The notes beneath the pieces were generated by a model. The model was not told where the DNA came from. It did not search any database and worked only from the letters and a program-made list of their open reading frames with translations. From Gammaproteobacteria bacterium (GTDB lineage: Bacteria > Pseudomonadota > Gammaproteobacteria > Steroidobacterales > GCA-2729495): 51,166 bases of DNA. Below are positions 18,676 to 28,467 of this stretch, piece by piece. Numbering within the stretch: position 1 is the first letter of the stretch; every line of letters starts with the position of its first letter. The stretch covers positions 1-51,166 of the forward strand of contig SHZI01000007.1 in the NCBI GenBank assembly GCA_009692345.1, written 5' to 3'. A program made the position numbers and the translations under genes.

Positions 18676-21297
18676 GTGGGAACCCAGCGCACAGGTGCCA
18701 AGCGCCAGAAGCCCTCCGACCCGCCGACGAACTGGGTAGTCCTCAAGTTTGGTGGCACGAGCGTGTCCACGGCGGCCCGGTGGGCGACAATTCTCCGTCT
18801 CGTCAAGCAGCGCGAGTCCGAGGGCCTGCGACCCGTGGTTGTGCACTCGGCGCTTGCCACCGTCTCCAACCGGCTCGATGAACTCCTCCGGACAGCCGCA
18901 GACTCGCCTGTTTGCCCCTCGATTGAGGACCTAAGAACTCTGCACTTCAATCTCGCAGCCGAACTGGGTGTCGATGGCCCTTTGGAGCTTGCTGAGTACT
19001 TCGCCGAACTGGAGCAGCTGATGGCTGGCATCCACCTCATTCGTGAGGTCAGCCCCCGCGTCCACGCCAGGGTTATGGGCATGGGAGAGCTGCTGGCAAC
19101 ACGCCTGGGCTCCGCCTACCTAAGAAGCCAGGGAGTCAGGGTCACCTGGCTGGACGCCCGGGATCTGCTGCAGAGCCTGCCAGTCACGGGGACTAACGAG
19201 CGCAGCGCCTATCTTGCTGCAAGTTGTGATTTCGATGCGGATCCAGCCTTGCAGAAGCGCTTCTCTGCCATCGATGGTGTGGTGCTGACCCAGGGATTCA
19301 TCGCCAGTAACTCCCGGGGTGAAGGCGTGCTGCTCGGTCGTGGCGGCTCCGACACGTCAGCCGCTTACTTCGCCGCCAAACTGCAGGCACAGACGCTCGA
19401 GATCTGGACCGACGTTCCAGGTATGTTCAGCGCCAATCCCAAGATCGTGCCCGGTGCACGGCTGTTGCGGACCCTCAGTTACGCGGAGGCCCAGGAGATT
19501 GCGTCCACCGGCGGGTCTGTTCTGCACCCCCGGAGCATCAGCCCCTGTCGGCGCCACGGGATCCCCCTGAAGGTCCTGTGCACAACGCAGCCCGAGTTGC
19601 CTGGAACCCTCGTGACCGTCCGAGCCGGAAGCGATGCCCCCCGGGTCAAGGCGATCTCTGGCCGCAGCAGAATCACCCTCGTGTCCATGGAAACACTCGG
19701 CATGTGGCATGAGGTTGGCTTCCTGGCTGATGCCTTCCGCACCTTTTCCGATCTCGGTCTTTCCATTGATCTGGTTTCAACCTCGGAGAGCAATGTCACG
19801 GTCACGCTGGACCCGGGCGTGAACCCCATCGATGCAACTATCCTCGCCGAGCTCCAGGGACGCCTTGAGCGGTTGTGCAAGGTAACGGTCATCCAGGGTG
19901 TGGAGGTCGTGAGCCTTGTGGGGCAGAAGATCCGCGCGGCGCTCCACGAGATTGGACCCGCCCTGGAAGCCTTTGAAGAACACAGGATCCATCTGGTCAG
20001 CCAGTCGGCGACCGACCTGAATCTGTCCTTTGTGGTGGAGGAGGGGCAGGCAGTCCGACTTATACAGAAGCTCCACGGCACACTCGTCCACCCGGGACCG
20101 GACGACGAGGTCTTTGGCAGTACCTGGGAGGAACTCCAGCGCGGGAGCGACCAGGCGGCAGAGCATCACGACCCCTGGTGGGTGCGGCGCCGAACCGAGC
20201 TGATGGCCATAGGCAGGGAGAAGGGTTCAGCCTATGTCTACGATCTGGAAACCGTCAGAGGCGCAGCCGGCCGCCTCAAGGGCCTGAAGTCGGTGAACCG
20301 GGTCTTCTTTGCAATGAAGGCGAACAACTCCAGCGCCATCCTCCGGGTTCTCCATGATGAGAAGCTCAGTTTCGAATGCGTGTCGCCGAGCGAGATTGGG
20401 CGTGTTCTGGAACTCTTTCCTGAAATAGACCGCCAGCGCATCCTGTACACGCCGAATTTCGCCCCCCGCAGTGATTATGCGTATGGGCTGGAACGAGGCG
20501 TGTGGCTGACGCTGGATAACCTGCACCCGCTGCGTAACTGGGGCGACCTGTTCCGGGGCCGGGAGCTTTTCCTGAGGATCGACACCGGTCATGGGCGTGG
20601 CCACCACCAGCACGTCAAGACAGCGGGTTCACACTCCAAGTTTGGCATTCCGCTGTTTGAGCTGGAGGAGGCCAGGGAGTTGCTCGCTGAGTGCGGCGCT
20701 ACCGTTGTTGGTCTCCATGCCCATGTCGGCAGCGGCATTCTGACCCCCGAGAACTGGCAGGAGGTCGGTCGGGAGCTGGTCACTGTGGCCAAAGATTTTC
20801 CCCAGTTGCGTTACCTGGACCTGGGTGGTGGCCTTGGGGTTCCCGAGAAGGTCAGCCAGGCCCCACTGGACATGGCAGCGGTGGATGCGGGAATTGCCGA
20901 GATCCGGGCGGCCCGGCCCGGTCTTGAGATCTGGCTTGAGCCTGGCCGTTACCTGGTAGCCGAAGCAGGCGTACTGGTGGCAACTGTCACCCAGACAAAA
21001 GGTAAAGGTCAGGTCCAGTACGTGGGCGTCAGCACGGGGATGAACAGCCTGATCCGTCCGGCGCTATATGGCGCGTATCACGAAATTGCCAATCTGACCC
21101 GCTGGGGCGAACCCGCCACACAGATCGTGACGATCGTCGGACCCATCTGCGAGAGCGGTGACCGTCTCGGAACGGACCGTTTGCTGCCCCAGTGCGAGGA
21201 GGGCGACGTGCTGGCAATTGCCAATGCGGGCGCCTACGGCTACGTCATGAGCTCGCGGTACAACCTGCGGGAGCCTGCTGTAGAGATTGCCATCTAG
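18676..21297 (+). CDS. bifunctional aspartate kinase / diaminopimelate decarboxylase
   Basis: N-terminal VVLKFGGTSVSTAARW aspartokinase; C-terminal AMKANNSSAILRVL...HAHVGSGI...DLGGGLGVPE...ANAGAYGYVMSS DAP decarboxylase in one ORF. Confidence 0.95.
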   Translation: MGTQRTGAKRQKPSDPPTNWVVLKFGGTSVSTAARWATILRLVKQRESEGLRPVVVHSALATVSNRLDELLRTAADSPVCPSIEDLRTLHFNLAAELGVDGPLELAEYFAELEQLMAGIHLIREVSPRVHARVMGMGELLATRLGSAYLRSQGVRVTWLDARDLLQSLPVTGTNERSAYLAASCDFDADPALQKRFSAIDGVVLTQGFIASNSRGEGVLLGRGGSDTSAAYFAAKLQAQTLEIWTDVPGMFSANPKIVPGARLLRTLSYAEAQEIASTGGSVLHPRSISPCRRHGIPLKVLCTTQPELPGTLVTVRAGSDAPRVKAISGRSRITLVSMETLGMWHEVGFLADAFRTFSDLGLSIDLVSTSESNVTVTLDPGVNPIDATILAELQGRLERLCKVTVIQGVEVVSLVGQKIRAALHEIGPALEAFEEHRIHLVSQSATDLNLSFVVEEGQAVRLIQKLHGTLVHPGPDDEVFGSTWEELQRGSDQAAEHHDPWWVRRRTELMAIGREKGSAYVYDLETVRGAAGRLKGLKSVNRVFFAMKANNSSAILRVLHDEKLSFECVSPSEIGRVLELFPEIDRQRILYTPNFAPRSDYAYGLERGVWLTLDNLHPLRNWGDLFRGRELFLRIDTGHGRGHHQHVKTAGSHSKFGIPLFELEEARELLAECGATVVGLHAHVGSGILTPENWQEVGRELVTVAKDFPQLRYLDLGGGLGVPEKVSQAPLDMAAVDAGIAEIRAARPGLEIWLEPGRYLVAEAGVLVATVTQTKGKGQVQYVGVSTGMNSLIRPALYGAYHEIANLTRWGEPATQIVTIVGPICESGDRLGTDRLLPQCEEGDVLAIANAGAYGYVMSSRYNLREPAVEIAI

Positions 21298-21587
21298 ACC
21301 TGGTGACGCCGCTTAAGCTCCTCTACCACTTCCTGAAGGCCGATTTTGTGGGCCGCCAGAAGCACCAGCACGTGGTAGAAGAGATCCGCAGTTTCGGCCA
21401 CCACTCGTGAACTGTCGGTGCCCACCCCCGCCAGCGCCAGTTCGACGCCTTCCTCACCCACTTTCTGAGCGATTCTCTGTGGCCCGGACGCGAGCAGCAA
21501 GGCGGTATAGCTGGTATCCGTCGGCGCATTCCGTCGCTGGGCAATCACCTGCTCCAGTTGTCCAAGAAACGAGAAATCAATAGTCAT
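21294..21587 (-). CDS. hisE: phosphoribosyl-ATP pyrophosphatase, standalone
   Basis: [23 protein letters not shown]...[16 protein letters not shown]; no cyclohydrolase domain; overlaps the hisF stop (ATGA). Confidence 0.95.
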   Translation of the reverse strand: MTIDFSFLGQLEQVIAQRRNAPTDTSYTALLLASGPQRIAQKVGEEGVELALAGVGTDSSRVVAETADLFYHVLVLLAAHKIGLQEVVEELKRRHQV

Positions 21588-22351
21588 GACCGTACCTCAA
21601 CGCCTGCTACCCGCAGGAAGTCCTTTAGTGACCCGATATTGATCAGCCCCCGATGAAACACGCTGGCAGCCAGCGCACCGTCTACGCCTGCGTCCGAGAA
21701 CACCGCTGCAAAGTCCTCCATTTTCCCGGCACCCCCGGAGGCAATCAGGGGCACCGACGTGACAGCCCGGATCTTCCGGAGCTGGTGAAGGTCATAGCCG
21801 CCGCGAACGCCATCCTGATTCATACAGTTCAGGACGATCTCACCGGCGCCGCGCTCCTGGGCTTCCGCGACCCACGCGTCGGTCGCCAGGCCAGCATAGG
21901 CTGTCTTGGCCGGGTCACCGGTGTTGCGATAGACCTTATAGGTGCCATCTTCCTCCCGGCTGTCAACCCCAACTACCACGCACTGGGATCCAAAGCGGCG
22001 AGCCAGGTCCGTTATCAGACCTGGATCAGCCAGCGCCGGGCTATTGATGGAGATCTTGTCAGCACCATTGCGCAGGACCTCCTCGGCATCGGCGACACTG
22101 CGAATTCCGCCAGCCACGCAGAAGGGAATATCAAGCACCTCTGCCACGCGGTTTATCCAGCGCCGATCTACCGATCTCTGCTCTGGACTGGCAGTGATAT
22201 CGTAAAAGACGAGCTCGTCCGCACCTTCGTCACGGTAGCGGGTCGCCAGTTCCACGATGCCCCCAACGACCTCGTGATTACGAAACTGGATGCCCTTGAC
22301 GACCTGGCCATCCCGGACATCGAGACACGGAATTATGCGGCGCGCGAGAAT
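21584..22351 (-). CDS. hisF: imidazole glycerol phosphate synthase cyclase subunit, apparent ATT start
   Basis: (I)[22 protein letters not shown]; no ATG/GTG/TTG at the expected N-terminus; ATT at 22351-22349 behind GAGGAG. Confidence 0.9.
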   Translation of the reverse strand: MLARRIIPCLDVRDGQVVKGIQFRNHEVVGGIVELATRYRDEGADELVFYDITASPEQRSVDRRWINRVAEVLDIPFCVAGGIRSVADAEEVLRNGADKISINSPALADPGLITDLARRFGSQCVVVGVDSREEDGTYKVYRNTGDPAKTAYAGLATDAWVAEAQERGAGEIVLNCMNQDGVRGGYDLHQLRKIRAVTSVPLIASGGAGKMEDFAAVFSDAGVDGALAASVFHRGLINIGSLKDFLRVAGVEVRS

Positions 22352-23085
22352 GCCCTGATCTCCTCGAGGGTGAGTCGCCCGTCCAGCAGGGCCTTCCCCG
22401 TAACCACCGCCGCCGCCCCGGTGAGGGCTAACTGCTGGAGGTCTGCCAGCGAGCCAACGCCGCCAGAAGCGATGACAGCCGCGGTGGGGAAACGTCGGCT
22501 GCACGCGCGATACAAGTCGAGGTTGGGCCCCGCGAGAGTGCCATCCTGGGCAATATCCGTGCAGAGGAAGTGTCGGGCGCCCCGCGCACAGAACCTTTCC
22601 AGAAGTGACCAGAGGCTGCTCCCGCTGTCCTTGACCCAGCCCCGCGTCAGCACGGCGGGATCCTCGTTCTCGATGACCCGAACATCGAAAGCCAGCACCA
22701 GGTGCTCCGGACCCAGCCGGTCGAGCCATTCCAGAGCCGTGTCAGGTGCCTCGGCAGCTACGGAGCCCACTACCACCCGGTCCGCGCCGGCAGCGCGCAG
22801 AGCCAGGGCCCGGTCGATATCTCTGAGGCCGCCACCAGCCTGAACCGCGACTCCAACCTGGCTGGCCATGGCCGTGATGAGTTCCATATTCTGAGGACTG
22901 CCCGTGCGGGCCCCGTCCAGGTCTACAACATGCAGGCGATGAAGCCCCGCATCCCTGTAACGGCGGGCGAGTTCGAGCGGGTCTGTCGAGTACACCGTCA
23001 CCCGGGAAAAGTCCCCCTGATACAGACGAACACACTGCCGGTTCAACAAATCGATTGCCGGTATGACTTCCATCGTCAGTGGCAC
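22333..23085 (-). CDS. hisA: ProFAR isomerase
   Basis: [22 protein letters not shown]...[10 protein letters not shown]...QAGGGLRD. Confidence 0.96.
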   Translation of the reverse strand: MPLTMEVIPAIDLLNRQCVRLYQGDFSRVTVYSTDPLELARRYRDAGLHRLHVVDLDGARTGSPQNMELITAMASQVGVAVQAGGGLRDIDRALALRAAGADRVVVGSVAAEAPDTALEWLDRLGPEHLVLAFDVRVIENEDPAVLTRGWVKDSGSSLWSLLERFCARGARHFLCTDIAQDGTLAGPNLDLYRACSRRFPTAAVIASGGVGSLADLQQLALTGAAAVVTGKALLDGRLTLEEIRAFSRAA

Positions 23086-23684
23086 GCCAGGAAGTTGCCC
23101 AGGACCCTGGCGCCGAGCGGACCTGAGCGCTCCGGGTGAAACTGGGTGGCAAGGAAATTCCGGGATTCCACAACCGCAGAAAACTGCCAGCCGTAGTCTG
23201 CGCTGCCTGTCGTCACTGGAGAAATCCCGGCCGCATAACTGTGCACAAAGTAGAAGTAACTGTTGGCCGGTACGTTGGCCAGTAACGGACTACTCCTCAC
23301 TGGCATTACCTGGTTCCAGCCCATGTGGGGGACAGGGCGTCCTGGAGCAGGGACAAAGCGCCGGACCCCACCCGCCAGAACTCCCAGACAATCGACGTCA
23401 TCTTCTTCGGATGTTTCATAGAGCAGCTGCAGACCCAGGCAGATGCCGAGCACCGGCTGGGTCAACTGTGGAATGAGGCTTGCAAGCCCCTTCTGGCGCA
23501 AGCGCGCCATTGCAGACCTCGCTGCGCCTACTCCCGGCAGGATGACGTGGGTTGCCGAGCTAATCACCGCAGGGTCGACCGTGAGTTCACCAGCGGCCCC
23601 GAGGCGGGCCAGAGCAAACTGCAGGGACGCGATATTGGCACCGCCACCATCGATAATGGCGACTCTTGCCTGCCTTTGTGTCAC
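23076..23684 (-). CDS. hisH: imidazole glycerol phosphate synthase glutamine amidotransferase subunit
   Basis: VAIIDGGGANIASLQFAL; PVLGICLGLQLLYETSEE; ATQFHPERSG. Confidence 0.96.
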   Translation of the reverse strand: MTQRQARVAIIDGGGANIASLQFALARLGAAGELTVDPAVISSATHVILPGVGAARSAMARLRQKGLASLIPQLTQPVLGICLGLQLLYETSEEDDVDCLGVLAGGVRRFVPAPGRPVPHMGWNQVMPVRSSPLLANVPANSYFYFVHSYAAGISPVTTGSADYGWQFSAVVESRNFLATQFHPERSGPLGARVLGNFLACH

Positions 23685-24754
23685 AGGGTGCCTTTGGTGC
23701 TGGGCATGGAACTCCCGGTCCTCGTGATGGCCTGGCGGAGCGTGCGTCCGAAGCCCTTAAAGCAGGCCTCGACCATGTGATGGGTATTCTCGCCCCGCAC
23801 AGTGATGTGCAGGTTGGCACCAAGGCTGTCGGCCACCGAGCGGAAGAAGTGGGGCACGAGCTCGGTCGGCAACTGGCCGACTTCCGCGCGTGGAAATGTC
23901 CCGCTGAAGACCAGGTAGGCTCGACCGGACAAGTCCAGACTGATCTGCGCCTCGGTTTCGTCCATGGGCAGGAGGAAGCCAAAGCGGTTGATCCCGCGCT
24001 TGTCACCCAGTGCGGTGCGCAGAGCTTCACCCAGAGCCAGAGCGACGTCTTCAACCGTGTGGTGCTCATCCACCTGCAGATCGCCAGCACAGTCTATGTC
24101 CAGGGAGAAACCGCCATGCTTCGCAATCTGCTCAAGCATGTGATCGAAGAAGCCAATTCCGGTCCGAATACGGACTGGGAGCTCTGTATCCAGGTCCACC
24201 GCTACTGAAATACTCGTCTCACGGGTTCGACGCTTAACCTCAGCTGTTCGGGGCTGATCAACAACCGCATGCGCAATCCGGTCCCAGGACCCGGGCTTGC
24301 CAGGCTCCACCAGAAATCCCTGCAGACCGATGTTGCGCGCGAATTCCAGATCTGTAGGCCGATCACCTGCGACAAAGCTCTTGTCCCGGTCGAGGGCTGC
24401 GCTGCGGAGGAAGTCCCCCAGATGACCTGGACTTGGCTTGCGGCAGGAGCAGCCATCCTCAGGCCGGTGTGGACAAATGAAGACCCGGGAAAACACGATG
24501 CCCTGGGACTGAAACAGAGTCGTAACGAAGTCCTGGACCCGCTGAAACTCCTCGGTGGGGAATGACGCCGTACCGAGCCCGTCCTGATTGGTCACCATCA
24601 CGAACTCATAGCCTGAATCGCGTAGCCGCAGAAGCGCGGGGATAACCCCTGGAACGAGGGCGACCTTGTCGAGACGGTCAACCTGCTCATCATCCGGCTC
24701 GAGAATCAGGGTCCCGTCCCGGTCGAGAAAGGCGATTTTGCGGGTGATGTTCAT
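23681..24754 (-). CDS. hisB: bifunctional histidinol-phosphatase / imidazoleglycerol-phosphate dehydratase
   Basis: FLDRDGTLI HAD motif at the N-terminus; TGIGFFDHMLEQIAKHGGF...DEHHTVEDVALALG at the C-terminus. Confidence 0.96.
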   Translation of the reverse strand: MNITRKIAFLDRDGTLILEPDDEQVDRLDKVALVPGVIPALLRLRDSGYEFVMVTNQDGLGTASFPTEEFQRVQDFVTTLFQSQGIVFSRVFICPHRPEDGCSCRKPSPGHLGDFLRSAALDRDKSFVAGDRPTDLEFARNIGLQGFLVEPGKPGSWDRIAHAVVDQPRTAEVKRRTRETSISVAVDLDTELPVRIRTGIGFFDHMLEQIAKHGGFSLDIDCAGDLQVDEHHTVEDVALALGEALRTALGDKRGINRFGFLLPMDETEAQISLDLSGRAYLVFSGTFPRAEVGQLPTELVPHFFRSVADSLGANLHITVRGENTHHMVEACFKGFGRTLRQAITRTGSSMPSTKGTL

Positions 24755-25812
24755 CAGGTCCTCAGCGCTTCAAGAAGCTGGTCGTTCTCATCGGGGGAGC
24801 CCACGGTGATCCTTACGCAGCCCGGGAGCAGGGGGTCCCAGCTGAAATCCCGCAGAAGTATGCGGGCTGAGCGTGCCCGGGCCACTAGTGCCGGAGCGTC
24901 TGCCGACTCGATAAGGATAAAGTTTGCGGCGCTGGGCCACACTCGCTGGATGCCCGGGATTCCGGGGAGTTCAGCCATCAGTCGCTCACGCTCGGTGATA
25001 ATCCGGGCGCGACGGTTGGCCAGTTCCTGCCGGGCCTCCGGGACCAGAGAACGCAGGACAGCGTCCTGGCTGGTGGTCGGGAAGAAGTAGGGAGGCAGAA
25101 CCCGGCCCAGCAGGTCGACAAGTTCATTTCGTCCGATGAGCACTCCACAACGGACTCCAGCCAGGCTGAGTGCCTTCGACAGCGTACGCAACACGACGAG
25201 ATTGTCATGCCTCGCCAGTAGTTCGCGCAGGGGATCCGTCTCAGCAAACTCCTGGTAGGCAGCGTCGAGCACCACCACACCACGACCAGAAATGCCGGCA
25301 CACAGGCGATCCACATCAGTATCCGGAATCCGATTGCCTGTGGGGTTATTCGGCGAGCAGACAAACACGAGCTTTGTGGTTGGCAGCGACTCGCGCAGGA
25401 TGGTCTCGACAGGCAGGCTGTAGCCGGCCGGCCGGTCCAGTGGGACTTGCTGAACGTCGGCTCCCTGAATCCGCGCGTAGACTTCGTACATGCCGAAGGT
25501 CGGTGGGCAGATGACTATGCTGTCCTGTCCTGCGCGACAGAAACTCCGGATCAGCACATCAATCGCTTCGCTGGAACCACGCGTCACCAGCAGTTGTCCC
25601 TGGGTCACACCATAGAAATCTGTCAATCGTTGCGTTAGTTCTGCAGGGCGGGGCTCCGGGTAGCGGTTCAGGCCGTCACGGCTGTCGTCGCCCGGTGGCC
25701 GCCAGGGCGTCTCGTTGGCGTTCAAGCGGATCAGCCCACCCACGTAGTCAGCGGCCTTGTAGGGCTTGAGTTCACGGATTTCCCGACGGAGAAGGTCCAC
25801 AGCACTGCTCAC
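24754..25812 (-). CDS. hisC: histidinol-phosphate aminotransferase
   Basis: LNANETPW, CSPNNPTGNRIP, RTLSKALSLAGVRCGVLIG. Confidence 0.95.
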   Translation of the reverse strand: MSSAVDLLRREIRELKPYKAADYVGGLIRLNANETPWRPPGDDSRDGLNRYPEPRPAELTQRLTDFYGVTQGQLLVTRGSSEAIDVLIRSFCRAGQDSIVICPPTFGMYEVYARIQGADVQQVPLDRPAGYSLPVETILRESLPTTKLVFVCSPNNPTGNRIPDTDVDRLCAGISGRGVVVLDAAYQEFAETDPLRELLARHDNLVVLRTLSKALSLAGVRCGVLIGRNELVDLLGRVLPPYFFPTTSQDAVLRSLVPEARQELANRRARIITERERLMAELPGIPGIQRVWPSAANFILIESADAPALVARARSARILLRDFSWDPLLPGCVRITVGSPDENDQLLEALRT

Positions 25813-27122
25813 GGCTTGGTGTCCGCTGCCTCAAGACGGATCGTTACCGCCCGGGCATGGGCATCGAGCCCTTCGAGGCCTGCCAGGGTCAGTACGGTCG
25901 GCGCAAGCCCCCGGAGCCCTGACAGGGTCACTTCCTGCAGGGTCATGCGGCGTTGAAAGTCAGCGACCGACAACCCGCTGTAAGCCCTGGCATACCCGTA
26001 GGTTGGCAGCACATGGTTCGTACCGCTGCAATAGTCTCCAACCGACTCCGGCGTCCACCGGCCAAGAAAGACTGAACCAGCAGTGGTCACTGTGGCCGCC
26101 AGGTTGCGGGGTTCCACCACCTGAAGAATGAGGTGCTCCGGAGCATATTCGTTAGCGATGGCGATCGCTTCACTGAGGTCGGAGACAATGACTGCGACAC
26201 TGTGGCGCAATGCTGCCTCCATGATCGCCCGCCGGGGGAGGGTCTGCAGTGCCGCCTCCATCTCCGCTTCTACTCTGGCCACCAGCGCCTCGTCCGGCGT
26301 TACGAGAACAACGTGGGAGTCAGGCCCGTGTTCGGCTTGCGCGAGGAGATCGAGAGCGACGAACCGGGCATCAGCCAGGCGATCCGCGACTACCATGACT
26401 TCCGAGGGTCCTGCCGGCATGTCCAGCGCGGCGCCGGCCGGATCGCCTGCGACCATGGTCTTGGCTTTCGTGACCCAGGCATTTCCCGGTCCGAAGATCT
26501 TGGCAACCCTGGGGATGGATGCCGTGCCATAAGCCATGGCTGCAATCGCCTGGGCGCCACCAACCTTGAAGATATCGCGCACGCCACAGGCCCGGGCCGC
26601 GACGACGACCGCTGGATCTGCCCGCCCATCCGGGCGCGGCGGAGTGCAGAGGACACGGACAGGACAGCCCGCAATCGCGGACGGCACGCCCAGCATGATG
26701 GCCGTCGACGGCAGTGGCGCCGTTCCCGCCGGTACATACAGACCCACCGCATCCAGCGGCTTGCTGATGCGCTCGCAGACGACCCCGGGCGCGGTCTCAA
26801 CCCGCAGTGGTGGCGTGGACTGCGCCTCATGAAATCGGCGGATGTTGGTGATCGCGACTTCAATGGCTGTACGAGCCTCAGCCGGCAACGCCTTTTCAGC
26901 CAATTCAGCCTCATCCTCAGATACGCGCAGGGCCGTAAGTTCCGCCCCATCAAGTTCCCTGGTGAGGCGGATGAGTGCCGCATCACCATCGCGCCTTACG
27001 GCGGCAATGATGTCCCGGACTTTCTGGTCCATATCCAGATTCAGGCCGAGGGCTGGGCGCAGCAGCACAGCTCGACGGGTGGAAGCGTCAAGGCTGGACG
27101 AAATGCAGAGTCGCATGCGCAT
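25809..27122 (-). CDS. hisD: histidinol dehydrogenase
   Basis: GLYVPAGTAPLPSTAIMLGVPSAIAG, FGPGNAWVTKAK, GPSEVMVVAD, AEHGPDSHVVLV. Confidence 0.96.
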   Translation of the reverse strand: MRMRLCISSSLDASTRRAVLLRPALGLNLDMDQKVRDIIAAVRRDGDAALIRLTRELDGAELTALRVSEDEAELAEKALPAEARTAIEVAITNIRRFHEAQSTPPLRVETAPGVVCERISKPLDAVGLYVPAGTAPLPSTAIMLGVPSAIAGCPVRVLCTPPRPDGRADPAVVVAARACGVRDIFKVGGAQAIAAMAYGTASIPRVAKIFGPGNAWVTKAKTMVAGDPAGAALDMPAGPSEVMVVADRLADARFVALDLLAQAEHGPDSHVVLVTPDEALVARVEAEMEAALQTLPRRAIMEAALRHSVAVIVSDLSEAIAIANEYAPEHLILQVVEPRNLAATVTTAGSVFLGRWTPESVGDYCSGTNHVLPTYGYARAYSGLSVADFQRRMTLQEVTLSGLRGLAPTVLTLAGLEGLDAHARAVTIRLEAADTKP

Positions 27123-28024
27123 CAGGCGAGCATCTTTTCCACTGGCAAGACCAGCAGGGACGTGGCGCCAGCTGCTTTGAGGCTCTCAAGCGTTTCCCAG
27201 AATACGTTCTCGCGGCAGACGACGTGCACGGCGACCAGGTCGTCCCGTCCATCAAGGGGCAGTACGGTGGGAGCTTCGGAGCCCGGCAGCAGGGCCGCGA
27301 TCTTCGCCAGAGCAGCCTTTGGCGCATGCATCATGATGTACTTGCTTTCCCGAACCTGCATCACACCTTCTACTCGCTGCAGAAGCCTGTTGATCCAGTC
27401 GGCTTTCTCTGGTGGAACTTCCACGGGGGTCTGCAGAATTACGGCCCGGCTTTCCAGGATGGTTTCACCCTCGCGGAGCTTGTTGGCCACCAGCGTGGCA
27501 CCAGTGGATACCAGATCGCAGATAGCGTCGGCCCGGCCGAGGCTGGGCGCAATCTCGACGGCCCCAGAGAACTCGACGACAGTGGCGCTGAGGTTCTGGC
27601 GGCGCAGATAGTCCCGCACTATCGAGGGATAGCTCGTGGCAATCCGGCGTCCAGCGAGGTCGGCTACTGTACGAAGTGGACTGCCATCCGGGTACGCAAA
27701 GGCCAGGCGACACTGGCCATAGTCGAGGGCGCGGATGATGCGAAAGGGTTCAGCCGGTTCCTGCTCGAGAAAATGCAGGCGCTTCTCCTCAACAATGTTA
27801 AGGCCCGCAATCCCAAGATCGCAGACGTCGTCACGAACCAGGCCGGGAATGTCGTCATCTCGAACGAGAAGGACATCCACAGGCATGTTCTCACCAAAGG
27901 CGATGAGTTGGTCTGGTCCTTTCGTGTACTTCAGGCCACAACGCTGCAAGAGATCCAGCGATTGCTCGGTCAGCCTCCCGGACTTCTGGATGGCAACCTT
28001 GATTCGGGCGGTCTTGTCGCTCAT
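27122..28024 (-). CDS. hisG: ATP phosphoribosyltransferase (long form)
   Basis: KVAIQKSGRLTEQSLDLLQRCGLKY; GLNIVEEK; C-terminal regulatory domain. Confidence 0.95.
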   Translation of the reverse strand: MSDKTARIKVAIQKSGRLTEQSLDLLQRCGLKYTKGPDQLIAFGENMPVDVLLVRDDDIPGLVRDDVCDLGIAGLNIVEEKRLHFLEQEPAEPFRIIRALDYGQCRLAFAYPDGSPLRTVADLAGRRIATSYPSIVRDYLRRQNLSATVVEFSGAVEIAPSLGRADAICDLVSTGATLVANKLREGETILESRAVILQTPVEVPPEKADWINRLLQRVEGVMQVRESKYIMMHAPKAALAKIAALLPGSEAPTVLPLDGRDDLVAVHVVCRENVFWETLESLKAAGATSLLVLPVEKMLA

Positions 28025-28030
28025 GTCGGC

Positions 28031-28336
28031 CTACTTTCGCCGGCGCTGCAGCGCTTTGCTGTAGCCACCGGAGCCACTGTTCAGGTAACGGGCCACGCGT
28101 CCGATGGTGGTCACGCTGACACCAGTCCGGTCGTGGATTTGTCGATAGGGCAGGTCCCGGTCGAGGAGTTCGGCAACCAGCCATCGGTCTTTTAGTGCCT
28201 GCAATTCCGCAGGGGTGCAGAGATCAACCAGGAAAGCCCGGACTTCGCCCAGATCGCGCAGGCTGAGAATCGCCTGGAACAGGGATTGTTCCGCAGCTTC
28301 CTCATCGTGCTGGTCAAGGACCCGGTGCTCTTTCAT
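28031..28336 (-). CDS. TrpR-like protein (YerC/YecD type)
   Basis: FLVDLCTPAELQALKDRWLVAELLDRDLPYRQIHDRTGVSVTTIGRVARYLNSGSGGY; ATG at 28336. Confidence 0.9.
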   Translation of the reverse strand: MKEHRVLDQHDEEAAEQSLFQAILSLRDLGEVRAFLVDLCTPAELQALKDRWLVAELLDRDLPYRQIHDRTGVSVTTIGRVARYLNSGSGGYSKALQRRRK

Positions 28337-28360
28337 CGCTGTTCTGGTGTACCAATGTGC

Positions 28361-28373
28361 TATTACATTAATA
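28361..28373. promoter_or_regulatory. palindrome TATTA-CAT-TAATA in the TrpR-like gene promoter region
   Basis: Perfect 5-bp arms, 24 bp upstream of the start codon. Confidence 0.45.
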
Positions 28374-28420
28374 CAAGGAGGGAGAGAAGGCAAGCCCGTG
28401 GCAAGGCCGCTCAGGTCGGG

Positions 28421-28450
28421 CGAGCAGAGGCGAGCAGAGGCGAGCAGAGG
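28421..28450. repeat. 10-bp tandem repeat cgagcagagg x3
   Basis: Read directly; sits between leuB and the TrpR-like gene. Confidence 0.96.
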
Positions 28451-28467
28451 CGATCAGGTGGCCGCTG

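Noticed and set aside
22352-22729. N-terminal extension of the hisF ORF to 22729
   Set aside because: It lies entirely within hisA in another frame and has no HisF similarity
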